From an uncultured Oscillibacter sp. (GTDB lineage: Bacteria; Bacillota; Clostridia; Oscillospirales; Oscillospiraceae), in NCBI RefSeq assembly GCF_910584465.1, contig NZ_CAJUBK010000096.1, positions 1 to 5,713 on the forward strand: a stretch of DNA of 5,713 nt, given 5' to 3'. The position numbers were made by a program, and so were the translations under genes. Under the pieces are notes generated by a model. That model searched no databases, had not been told where the DNA came from, and saw only the letters and a list, made by a program, of their open reading frames with translations. Numbering within the stretch: the first letter of the stretch is position 1; each line of letters starts with the position of its first letter. Of the stretch, positions 1 to 5,648 are shown in pieces.

Positions 1-238
1 CGCCCACGGCGATCATCAGGTTCTGGAGGGGGAAGGCCAGGGAGACGGCGTTCAGCGCGTCCTGGCTGATCTGGGCGACGAAGATGCTGTCCACCACGTT
101 GTAGAGGGCCTGGACCAGCATGGAGATCATCATCGGTACGGCCATGCCCGCCAGGAGGGGGGCGATGGGCATGGTGCCCATCTTGTTCTCCTGCGGGGCC
201 GCGCCGGGAGCGGGCGTTTGCATTTCGTTATCTTTCAT
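1..238 (-). CDS. MATE family efflux transporter, N-terminal fragment (cut by window edge)
   Basis: The minus-strand reading frame starts at ATG 236-238 and stays open to the left edge, giving 79 residues; the rest of the protein lies outside the window. After a polar cytoplasmic tail (about residues 1-19) comes a hydrophobic helix (about 24-45) with the pattern P-I-A-P-L-L-A-G-M-A-V-P-M-M-I-S, then L-Y-N-V-V-D-S-I-F-V (residues 45-54), then the start of a second helix with A-V-S-L-A-F-P. The Pro in helix 1, the Y-N-x-x-D-x-I-F-V segment and the 'A-V-S-L-A-F-P' step are the usual opening of MATE (multidrug and toxic compound extrusion) proteins of the clostridial MepA/NorM-like type. These are cation-coupled inner-membrane antiporters that export drugs or metabolites. 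The substrate cannot be told from this fragment. The start is chosen because an AGAAAGGA ribosome site lies 8 bases upstream. It follows prfB on the same strand but behind a terminator hairpin, so co-transcription would need read-through. Confidence -1.
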   Translation of the reverse strand, partial: MKDNEMQTPAPGAAPQENKMGTMPIAPLLAGMAVPMMISMLVQALYNVVDSIFVAQISQDALNAVSLAFPLQNLMIAVG

Positions 239-246
239 CTCTAGTA

Positions 247-254
247 TCCTTTCT
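247..254 (-). promoter_or_regulatory. Ribosome binding site of the MATE gene
   Basis: On the minus strand AGAAAGGA lies 8 bases before the ATG at 238, a moderate Shine-Dalgarno match. It supports this start. Only about 20 bases separate it from the upstream terminator hairpin. A TATACA box at 254-259 overlaps the site and is too close to serve as its -10, so I cannot identify a separate promoter for this gene. Confidence -1.
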
Positions 255-274
255 GTATATGCGAGGGCCTGCGG

Positions 275-306
275 AAAAAGGACGCGGCTCTACGGCCGCG
301 CCTTTT
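275..306 (-). terminator. Intrinsic terminator downstream of prfB (possibly bidirectional)
   Basis: The arms AAAAGG-A-CGCGGC (276-288) and GCCGCG-CCTTTT (295-306) pair over 12 bp with one bulged A and a 6-base loop (289-294). Read on the minus strand, the GC-rich stem is followed by a run of five T (complement of 275-279), the classic rho-independent form, placed to end the prfB transcript before the MATE gene. On the plus strand only four T follow, all within the stem, so plus-strand activity would be weaker. It sits about 155 bases past the prfB stop codon. Confidence -1.
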
Positions 307-461
307 GGGGAGGCTGGGGGCAGGGGCCGCGCCCGGCCCCTCCGGGAGGCGGGAGGGGCGGACGGGGCCGTCTTTGCGGCGGGACGCGCGGCCAGGAGGC
401 CCGATGCTCCGGCCGCCCGGGGCGGCGGAGGAGGAGGGCGGGAGGGGGACGGGCCCCCGCT
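307..461. other. GC-rich spacer between prfB stop and its terminator
   Basis: This is the rest of the 223-base gap between the MATE start and the prfB stop. It is extremely GC-rich, with G-runs on the plus strand. It holds a small hairpin (AGGGGCCG 322-329 with CGGCCCCT 334-341, loop of 4) without a T-tract, and a weaker GGGGG/CCCCC pairing at 445-459 just after the prfB stop. I see no open frame with a start and ribosome site that would make a believable gene. It is probably the long 3' untranslated tail of prfB. Confidence -1.
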
Positions 462-1586
462 TCACTTCTTGAGCTCCCCGGTGGCGAGCTGGGTCAGGTA
501 GGCGTTCAGGAACCCGTCCAGGTCGCCGTCCATGACGCCGTCGATGTTCGCGGTCTCGAAGCTGGTGCGGGTGTCCTTCACCATCTGATAGGGCATGAAG
601 ACGTAGGAGCGGATCTGACTGCCCCACTCGATCTTCATCTGCACGCCCTTGATGTCGGAGATCTTCTCCGCGTGCTGCTGGGCCTTCAGCTCCAGGAGCT
701 TGGCCCGGAGCATCTTCATGCAGTTGTCCTTGTTTTGGAACTGGCTGCGCTCCTGCTGGCTGGCCACCACGATGCCCGTGGGCTTGTGGATCAGCCGCAC
801 GGCGGAGGAGGTCTTGTTGACGTGCTGTCCGCCCGCGCCGCTGGCCCGGTAGACCTGCATCTCGATGTCCTCGTCCCGGATCTCGATGGTCTCGTCGTTC
901 TCCAGCTCCGGCATGACCTCCACGGCGGCGAAGGAGGTCTGGCGCCGGGCGTTGGCGTCGAAGGGGGAGACCCGGACCAGGCGGTGGACGCCGTTCTCGC
1001 TCTTCAGCAGGCCGTAGGCGTTCTCGCCCTCGATGGAGATGGCGGCCGACTTGATGCCCGCCTCGTCGCCGTCCTCGTAGTCCAGGATCTTATAGGTGAA
1101 GCCCTTGCGCTCCACCCAGCGGGTGTACATGCGGTAGAGCATCTGGGCCCAGTCCTGGGCCTCGGTGCCGCCGGCCCCGGCGTGGAACTGGAGGATGGCG
1201 TTGCAGCCGTCGTACTCCCCGGAGAGGAGGGTCGCCATGCGGGTCTCGGCGGTCCGGTCCTCCAGGGCGGCGTACTCGTTTTTCAGCTCCTCCAAGATCT
1301 CCTCGTCCTCGGCCTCCTGGCCCATCTCGCACAGGGCGGTCAGGTCCTCCCAGGCGGAGAGGAGCTTCTCCTGCCGGGCGATCTTGTTCTGGAGCTGCTT
1401 GAGCCGCTGCTGGACCTTCTGGGAACGGTCCAGGTCGTTCCAGAACCCGTCCTGGGCGGTCTCGTCCTCCAGGCGGGCGGCCTCCTGCCGGGCGGCCTCG
1501 ATGTCCAGGGCGGCGGACAGCTTGTCCAGCTCCGGCCGCAGGTCCCGGAGCTTTTGTTTATAAGCGTCGTATTCGATCAAAGCCAT
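462..1586 (-). CDS. prfB: Peptide chain release factor 2 (RF2)
   Basis: Class I release factor, cytoplasmic. It recognises UGA and UAA stop codons in the ribosomal A site and triggers hydrolysis of peptidyl-tRNA. The protein is 374 residues, normal for RF2 (E. coli 365). It has an N-terminal coiled helical domain (about 1-110), the PCRF domain with F-H-A-G-A-G-G-T-E-A-Q-D-W (134-146), the stop-codon-reading tripeptide S-P-F at 207-209 that separates RF2 from RF1 (P-A/V-T), and the catalytic G-G-Q at 252-254 within S-G-A-G-G-Q-H-V-N-K-T. The residue matching E. coli position 246 is Ala (A248), the common bacterial form rather than the Thr of E. coli K-12. The C-terminal W-G-S-Q-I-R-S-Y-V and D-G-x-L-D-G-F-L segments are also typical. 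The usual +1 programmed frameshift site is absent: codons 27-28 read CTG GAC in one continuous frame. The gene ends in TGA. The start at 1586 is supported by a GAGGAG ribosome site 6 bases upstream and a strong promoter. It is transcribed divergently from the surface-protein gene. Confidence -1.
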   Translation of the reverse strand: MALIEYDAYKQKLRDLRPELDKLSAALDIEAARQEAARLEDETAQDGFWNDLDRSQKVQQRLKQLQNKIARQEKLLSAWEDLTALCEMGQEAEDEEILEELKNEYAALEDRTAETRMATLLSGEYDGCNAILQFHAGAGGTEAQDWAQMLYRMYTRWVERKGFTYKILDYEDGDEAGIKSAAISIEGENAYGLLKSENGVHRLVRVSPFDANARRQTSFAAVEVMPELENDETIEIRDEDIEMQVYRASGAGGQHVNKTSSAVRLIHKPTGIVVASQQERSQFQNKDNCMKMLRAKLLELKAQQHAEKISDIKGVQMKIEWGSQIRSYVFMPYQMVKDTRTSFETANIDGVMDGDLDGFLNAYLTQLATGELKK

Positions 1587-1592
1587 GGTGTG

Positions 1593-1598
1593 CTCCTC
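1593..1598 (-). promoter_or_regulatory. Ribosome binding site of prfB
   Basis: On the minus strand GAGGAG lies 6 bases before the ATG at 1586. It is a strong Shine-Dalgarno site that fixes the start codon. Confidence -1.
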
Positions 1599-1627
1599 TC
1601 ATCCTTTCGATCTTCATCAGCCATAGT

Positions 1628-1656
1628 ATTATATCGGAGGGAGATTTATTTGTAAA
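1628..1656 (-). promoter_or_regulatory. Sigma-A type promoter of prfB
   Basis: On the minus strand the -35 box TTTACA (1651-1656, 5 of 6 to consensus) and the perfect -10 box TATAAT (1628-1633) are separated by exactly 17 bases. Transcription should begin near 1621-1622, giving a leader of about 35 bases that contains only the ribosome site. The strength and short leader suit a constitutively expressed housekeeping gene. I see no operator or riboswitch between promoter and start. Confidence -1.
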
Positions 1657-1725
1657 GAGGGACCTTCCACAAACTTTCCGGGGCAGTCCGGGGCGCGGTC
1701 TTTGTCAGGATATGATACCAAAATG

Positions 1726-1790
1726 TTGCCGCTTGTTCACAGTTTGTTCATGATTATAGCGGGTGTTTCCGTTATGTTATAGAGAGCAGG
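1726..1790 (+). promoter_or_regulatory. Probable promoter region of the SLH protein gene (boxes uncertain)
   Basis: This AT-richer stretch lies 50-115 bases before the surface-protein start and should hold its promoter, but no pair of boxes is strong. Candidates are TTGCCG (1726-1731) with CATGAT (1749-1754) at 17-base spacing, and TTGTTC (1733-1738) with TATAGC (1755-1760) at 16-base spacing; each box matches 3-4 of 6. Two direct copies of TTGTTCA (1733-1739 and 1744-1750) are offset by 11 bases, about one helical turn. TTATAG also occurs twice (1754-1759 and 1777-1782), offset by 23 bases. The repeats could be an activator or repressor site, or chance. Confidence -1.
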
Positions 1791-1827
1791 ATCATGTTTT
1801 TCGTACGATCCGATCTGCGGCAGGCAT

Positions 1828-1833
1828 GGAGGT
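1828..1833 (+). promoter_or_regulatory. Ribosome binding site of the SLH protein gene
   Basis: GGAGGT lies 6 bases before ATG 1840-1842. It is a near-perfect Shine-Dalgarno site and decides the start, since the signal peptide begins immediately after it. Confidence -1.
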
Positions 1834-1839
1834 AGATTT

Positions 1840-1923
1840 ATGAACAGACTTTGGAAGAGACGGATCCCGGCGTTGCTACTGACGCTGGTGATGTTGGCGA
1901 GCCTCGCGCCCGCCGCTTTGGCA
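1840..1923 (+). other. Signal peptide coding segment of the SLH protein
   Basis: Residues 1-28 have a positive n-region (R3, K6, R7, R8), a hydrophobic stretch (about 9-23, L-L-L-T-L-V-M-L-A) and an A-L-A cleavage motif at 26-28, with acidic mature sequence after it. There is no lipobox cysteine, so signal peptidase I processing and export through Sec are expected. Confidence -1.
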
Positions 1924-4900
1924 GTAGAAGGGGAAGCGGACGAGAAAAAGTGGAAGTCCGATGACGAGTATCATTGGACCGACGCCGGGGGCGGGGTCAA
2001 GAACGACTATGAGCCCCATGATTTCGGCAAGGCCATCTACATCGACACCGCCGCCACCTGCCATACGCCCGGCAAGGGGCACAAGATCTGTGAGGTCTGC
2101 GGGCAGAAGGTAGAGGTCACCCTCCCGGCGGATCCCGGCCTCCATGTGAGGGATACGTCCCACTACGACCACAACGCCACCCATCATTGGCAGGCGTGCG
2201 TGAACACAGGCTGCGGCTATCACTTCGAGGAGAAGGTCCACACCGCGCCCGCCGGGTACACCAGCACCTCCACCAGCACGACCCACTGGCAGACCTGCTC
2301 GGTGTGCGGCGCGAAGTTCAACGAGGAGATCCACAGCTTCGTCCAGGGCGTGTGCACCAAGTGCGGCCGCGCGGAGGACCGTGACAGCCCCTCCTCCCCT
2401 TCTTCCTCTAAGGAGATCGTCCTCCGGGTCGCTCCCGGCGGCGGGGCGGACCTCAGGCCCTCCCGTTTCCAGGAGGTCTATCGGGAGCTCACCGACGGCG
2501 AGGGCAGCCTGCGCTACGTCGCCTTCCGCGCCGGGGACCGCTACGACGATTTCGACGGCGCGCTTTACAGCGGGGACCGCCGCCTGGACGGGGACGACCT
2601 GGACGAATGGGAGTTCTACATCAGCGACGAGCGCTACGGCAAGTATGCCCTGGACACCCTCCGCTTCGAGGCGTCCCGCCGGGCCGAGGTGGGGGACGAG
2701 CTGACCATGACCGTCTACCTTTACGACCGCTACGGCGACCGGGAGGAGGCCACCTTCCGCGTCACCGTCACCAAGGACGGCAAGCAGGACGGCGAAGTGC
2801 TCTACTACGCGGCCCCCGGCGGCTCCGTCGCCTTCAACCGCAGCGATTTCGACAAGGTCTATCGGGATCTGACGGGCAACAAGGGGACCATCGAATACGT
2901 GACCTTCGACCCCGACGATGATTACACCTCCTTCTCCGGCAAGATCGGCGTCTCGGGCCGCACGGACTACACCAAGCGGGAGCTGGGCGACGAGCGGTTC
3001 TATTACACCGGCGGCGGACGGGACACCTATACCATCGACGAGCTGGTCTTCCGGGCCTCCGGCAACGCGAAGGACGAGGACGAGCTGGAGATCCCCTTCA
3101 CGGCCTATTACGAGCGGGACGACTATGCCAAGGGCATCCTGCGCATCGTCATCGACAAGGACGGCCCCAAGGACACCGTGTCCCTGGACGTGGCCCCCGG
3201 CGCCACCGCCCGGCTGGACAAGACCGCCTTCAACAAGGTCTATCAGACCCTCTCCGGCAACACGAAGCGGACCATCAGCGCCGTGTCCTTCTCCGCGCCG
3301 GAGAGCTACCGGAAGTTCGACGGCGTGCTGTACGTGGGCAAGACCGATTTGAGCCAGTCGGACCTGAGCCACAGCGAGACCTGGTTCTATTACAGCAGCA
3401 GGAGCGACGGCGACTACGCCCTGGAGGACATGACCTTCCAGGCGGACCGGGACGCCAGGGAGGGCAGCTCCATCGCCATCCCCTTCCGGGCCTATTACAA
3501 CGGCAGCGAGGACGACTATGAGGAGGGCACCCTGCGGATCACCATCACCTCCTCCGCCAGCACCATCACCTATGAGGCGGCCCCCGGCGGCGCCGCGGCC
3601 TTCAGCGCCGAGGCCTTCGACCAGGCCTGCCGCGCCATGTCCAACAGCAGCCGGCCCATCCGCTATGTCGTGTTCGAGGCCGACAGCGCCTATACCGACT
3701 TCGCCGGGAGCATCTACGCCGGCAATACCCCGCTGACCCGGAACGACCTCAGCTACAGCCAGACGCAGTTCTATTACAGCGATACCGGCTACAACGCCGG
3801 CTACCGGGCCTACGCCCTGAGCAGCCTCTCCTTCCGGGCCGACAGCTCCGCCAAGGACCAGAGCACCCTCTCCATCCCCTTCCGGGCCTACTATGACAAC
3901 GGGAGCTACGAGCAGGGCACGCTGAAGCTGGTGGTCAGCACCAGCGCCGGCGGCGACATCGCCTATACCGTCACCCCCGGCAAGACCGTGAACTTCGACC
4001 GGGTGAAGTTCGACGACTTCTTCCGCAAGAGCTACAGCAGCTCCAGCCTGGACTACGTGGTCTTCGACACGCCCAGCACCACGGAGTTCCCGGATTCCTG
4101 CGGCACCCTCTACACCGGCTATAACACCAGCTATTCCGTCTCCTTCAGCCGCAGCAGCCTGCGGGGCGTCCGCTTCTACTACAACGCCAGCGACGCACTC
4201 CGGGGGGACTACGCCCTCAACGACATGACCTTCGCCGCCGCCAACTCCTTCACCAGCGGCAAGGTGACCCTGCGCTTTACGGCCTACGGCACCAACGAGC
4301 GCTCCGTGGAGGGCACCCTGGTCATCACCCCGGTGACGGCCTCCGTCACCTCCGGCGTCGTGGGCAGCGTGCGCTACGCCGTCGCCACCGGCACGAGCGT
4401 CCAGATCAACGCCAACGACCTGGCCCAGTTCTACAAGAAGACCTACCCCTCCGGGAGCCTGCAGTATGTGGTCCTGAACGACGTGCCCGCCACGGGCAGC
4501 CTGTACTACAACTACTACAGCACCAGCAGCCACGGCTCCCCCACGCGGGAGCAGGTCACCGCCTCCAACCGGAGCCGGAACTTCTACATGAGCCCCGCCT
4601 CCGCCGCGGAGTACGCCCTGACGGAGCTGACCTATGTGCCCTCCGGGTCCAACTACTGCGCCAGCATCCCCTTCACGGCCTACGGCACCGGCGGGCAGTC
4701 CGTCACCGGGGCCATCCTGATCAGCGTCACCAACAAGACCGTCTCGGAGGTCTACGGCCCGACGCCCAAGAACACGCCCGTCAACTTCCCGGCGGCCTCC
4801 ATGACCGCCGCCGTGTCCGCCGCCACCGGCACCGTGCCCAGCGGCATCCAACTGCTCAGCCTCCCCGCCGCCAACGTGGGCGCGGTCTATGTAGGCGCCA

Positions 4901-5601
4901 CCGGCACGGCCCCCGCCAACACCACCACGGTCTACAGCTGCACCGGCACCGGGAGCCAGCTGCTGAGCCAGCTGCGCTTCGTCCCCCAGACCGGCTACAC
5001 CGGCCCGGTGGAGATCCCCTACGTGGCGCTGAGCGCCGGCAACGTCCCCATCGCCTCCGGCGTGTTCTCCATGGGCGTGCTGAACACCAACAAGAGGTTC
5101 ACGGACATCAGCGCCTCCACCTGGTGCTATAAGTACGTCACGGAGCTGGCGGACGCCTCCGTCATCGGCGGGTATGGCGACGGGAGCTTCCGGCCCGACA
5201 GCACCATCACCTACGGTGCGGCGCTGAAGCTCATCATGCTGGCCGCCGGTTATCCCGAGCAGGCCCCCACCGTCCGGGGCAGCACCTTCAGCGGCTACCT
5301 CACCAAGGCCCAGTCCGAGGGGCTGATCACCCGGAGCAACGTGGACCTGTCCGGGACCATCACCCGCCTCCAGGTGGCCCAGCTGGCCGCCGGGGCCCTG
5401 AAGCTGGATATCAACAACCTCTCCAGTGTGAAGCCCTTCACCGACACCGCTGACGTGTACGTCCAGGCGCTGAACGCCGCGGGCATCGTCGGGGGCTACT
5501 TCAACAACGGCGTCAGCACGTTCCGTCCCTCCAACACCCTGACCCGCGGGCAGGTCTCCGCCATCGTTTGGCGGATGCAGAACTACCGCAGGCAGGCTTA
5601 G
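1840..5601 (+). CDS. Exported cell-wall-anchored protein with CxxC segment, seven tandem beta-type repeats and C-terminal SLH modules
   Basis: A 1253-residue surface protein of unknown function. Order of parts: Sec signal peptide (1-28, basic start R-R-I-P, hydrophobic core, cleavage after A-L-A); Cys/His-rich segment (about 73-176); Ser/Pro linker (183-190); seven diverged repeats of about 114-129 residues (192-314, 319-442, 446-570, 575-701, 705-833, 842-965, 968-1081); and three SLH modules (about 1086-1246), which in this family bind pyruvylated secondary cell-wall polymer. No sortase motif or membrane anchor is seen. Each repeat opens with a V-x-P-G-type strand, continues with Y-V-x-F, then F-x-G-x-L-Y, then Y-A-L-x-x-(M/L)-T-F, and ends with I-P-F-x-A-Y followed by G-T-L-x-I-x-(V/I). 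This resembles tandem cadherin-like/Ig-like stalk domains, but I cannot name the family. No enzyme motif was recognised. A stalk, S-layer or adhesin role is inferred from architecture. It appears to be a single-gene unit, closed by a terminator 12 bases after the TAG stop. Codon use is strongly GC-biased, with TTA, CTA and TCA essentially avoided. Confidence -1.
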   Translation: MNRLWKRRIPALLLTLVMLASLAPAALAVEGEADEKKWKSDDEYHWTDAGGGVKNDYEPHDFGKAIYIDTAATCHTPGKGHKICEVCGQKVEVTLPADPGLHVRDTSHYDHNATHHWQACVNTGCGYHFEEKVHTAPAGYTSTSTSTTHWQTCSVCGAKFNEEIHSFVQGVCTKCGRAEDRDSPSSPSSSKEIVLRVAPGGGADLRPSRFQEVYRELTDGEGSLRYVAFRAGDRYDDFDGALYSGDRRLDGDDLDEWEFYISDERYGKYALDTLRFEASRRAEVGDELTMTVYLYDRYGDREEATFRVTVTKDGKQDGEVLYYAAPGGSVAFNRSDFDKVYRDLTGNKGTIEYVTFDPDDDYTSFSGKIGVSGRTDYTKRELGDERFYYTGGGRDTYTIDELVFRASGNAKDEDELEIPFTAYYERDDYAKGILRIVIDKDGPKDTVSLDVAPGATARLDKTAFNKVYQTLSGNTKRTISAVSFSAPESYRKFDGVLYVGKTDLSQSDLSHSETWFYYSSRSDGDYALEDMTFQADRDAREGSSIAIPFRAYYNGSEDDYEEGTLRITITSSASTITYEAAPGGAAAFSAEAFDQACRAMSNSSRPIRYVVFEADSAYTDFAGSIYAGNTPLTRNDLSYSQTQFYYSDTGYNAGYRAYALSSLSFRADSSAKDQSTLSIPFRAYYDNGSYEQGTLKLVVSTSAGGDIAYTVTPGKTVNFDRVKFDDFFRKSYSSSSLDYVVFDTPSTTEFPDSCGTLYTGYNTSYSVSFSRSSLRGVRFYYNASDALRGDYALNDMTFAAANSFTSGKVTLRFTAYGTNERSVEGTLVITPVTASVTSGVVGSVRYAVATGTSVQINANDLAQFYKKTYPSGSLQYVVLNDVPATGSLYYNYYSTSSHGSPTREQVTASNRSRNFYMSPASAAEYALTELTYVPSGSNYCASIPFTAYGTGGQSVTGAILISVTNKTVSEVYGPTPKNTPVNFPAASMTAAVSAATGTVPSGIQLLSLPAANVGAVYVGATGTAPANTTTVYSCTGTGSQLLSQLRFVPQTGYTGPVEIPYVALSAGNVPIASGVFSMGVLNTNKRFTDISASTWCYKYVTELADASVIGGYGDGSFRPDSTITYGAALKLIMLAAGYPEQAPTVRGSTFSGYLTKAQSEGLITRSNVDLSGTITRLQVAQLAAGALKLDINNLSSVKPFTDTADVYVQALNAAGIVGGYFNNGVSTFRPSNTLTRGQVSAIVWRMQNYRRQA
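2056..2367 (+). other. Cys/His-rich CxxC segment of the SLH protein (residues 73-176)
   Basis: Four Cys pairs are visible: C84-x2-C87, C120-x4-C125, C153-x2-C156 and C172-x2-C175, with a lone C74. Most pairs are followed by Gly, as in zinc ribbon knuckles. Two pairs sit in a repeated unit H-W-Q-x-C-x(2-4)-C-G-x(2)-F-x-E-x(2)-H (about 116-134 and 149-165). At least ten His lie between 75 and 165. Similar A-T-C...C-x-x-C-G modules are common in surface proteins of gut clostridia; their role is not established to my knowledge. Metal binding or disulfide bonding are both possible. Confidence -1.
2413..5082 (+). repeat. Seven tandem ~125-residue domain repeats within the SLH protein
   Basis: Approximate units on DNA: 2413-2781, 2794-3165, 3175-3549, 3562-3942, 3952-4338, 4363-4734 and 4741-5082. 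They are recognised at protein level by a shared order of strands. Aligned landmarks are D-F-D-G-A-L-Y-S-G, F-S-G-K-I-G-V-S-G, F-D-G-V-L-Y-V-G, F-A-G-S-I-Y-A-G, C-G-T-L-Y-T-G, T-G-S-L-Y-Y-N and V-G-A-V-Y-V-G for units 1 to 7. The last strands are T-M-T-V-Y-L-Y, I-P-F-T-A-Y-Y, I-P-F-R-A-Y-Y (units 3 and 4), L-R-F-T-A-Y-G, I-P-F-T-A-Y-G and I-P-Y-V-A-L-S. Units are well diverged, so this is an old expansion rather than recent DNA duplication. Units 6 and 7 are the most divergent. Confidence -1.
5095..5577 (+). other. SLH (S-layer homology) triplet of the SLH protein (residues 1086-1246)
   Basis: Module 1 begins F-T-D-I (1087-1090) and has G-Y-G-D-G-S-F-R-P-D (1111-1120), but Y-G-A-A in place of the usual T-R-A-E binding motif. 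Module 2 (about 1150-1188) lacks the F-x-D and G-Y-x-D-G landmarks yet keeps I-T-R-L-Q (1174-1178). Module 3 begins F-T-D (1200-1202), has G-G-Y-F-N-N-G followed by F-R-P-S, and L-T-R-G-Q (1234-1238). Three modules together are the usual wall-binding unit of the family, so non-covalent attachment to the cell wall is a fair inference. Module identity is certain for 1 and 3, likely for 2. Confidence -1.
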
Positions 5602-5612
5602 ACCGGACCGGC

Positions 5613-5648
5613 GAGAGGGGCCGCCCAGCGGGCGGCCCCTCTCCTTGT
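5613..5648 (+). terminator. Terminator hairpin after the SLH protein gene
   Basis: A perfect 14-bp inverted repeat (5613-5626 with 5630-5643, arms GAGAGGGGCCGCCC and its complement) closes on a 3-base AGC loop, starting 12 bases past the TAG stop. The following CTTGT is a poor T-tract, so termination may be less sharp than for a canonical site, but the stem is very strong. On the opposite strand, TTTTTTC follows a few bases beyond the stem (complement of 5649-5655), so it may also stop leftward transcription from beyond the window. Confidence -1.

Noticed and set aside
241..627. A 128-codon minus-strand frame spanning the prfB end and spacer
   Set aside because: It overlaps the prfB C-terminus in another frame, is Arg/Pro/Gly-rich as expected of out-of-frame GC-rich DNA, and runs through the terminator hairpin.
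120..1655. A 511-codon open frame on the plus strand across prfB
   Set aside because: It is codon-register antisense to prfB, with low-complexity L/G/V-rich translation and no family resemblance. It is explained by the same codon bias, while the minus strand encodes a full RF2.
1677..1694. Direct repeat TCCGGGGC with 10-base period in the divergent intergenic region
   Set aside because: It is only two copies of a GC-rich octamer in a GC-rich genome, and is not placed at either promoter box, so it is too weak to call an operator.
2577..2610. Asp-rich stretch in repeat 1 resembling a dockerin or EF-hand calcium loop
   Set aside because: The D spacing (L-D-G-D-D-L-D-E-W-E) does not fit the D-x-D-x-D-G loop with its partner helix, and no second copy follows. 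Calcium binding remains only a loose possibility.
1876..4851. A 991-codon open frame on the minus strand, opposite the surface-protein gene
   Set aside because: It is in codon-for-codon register with the plus-strand gene, so its stops would need TTA, CTA or TCA codons in that gene, which this GC-rich codon usage avoids. Its product is low-complexity G/A/V-rich, and the plus strand has a signal peptide, SLH modules and a ribosome site.
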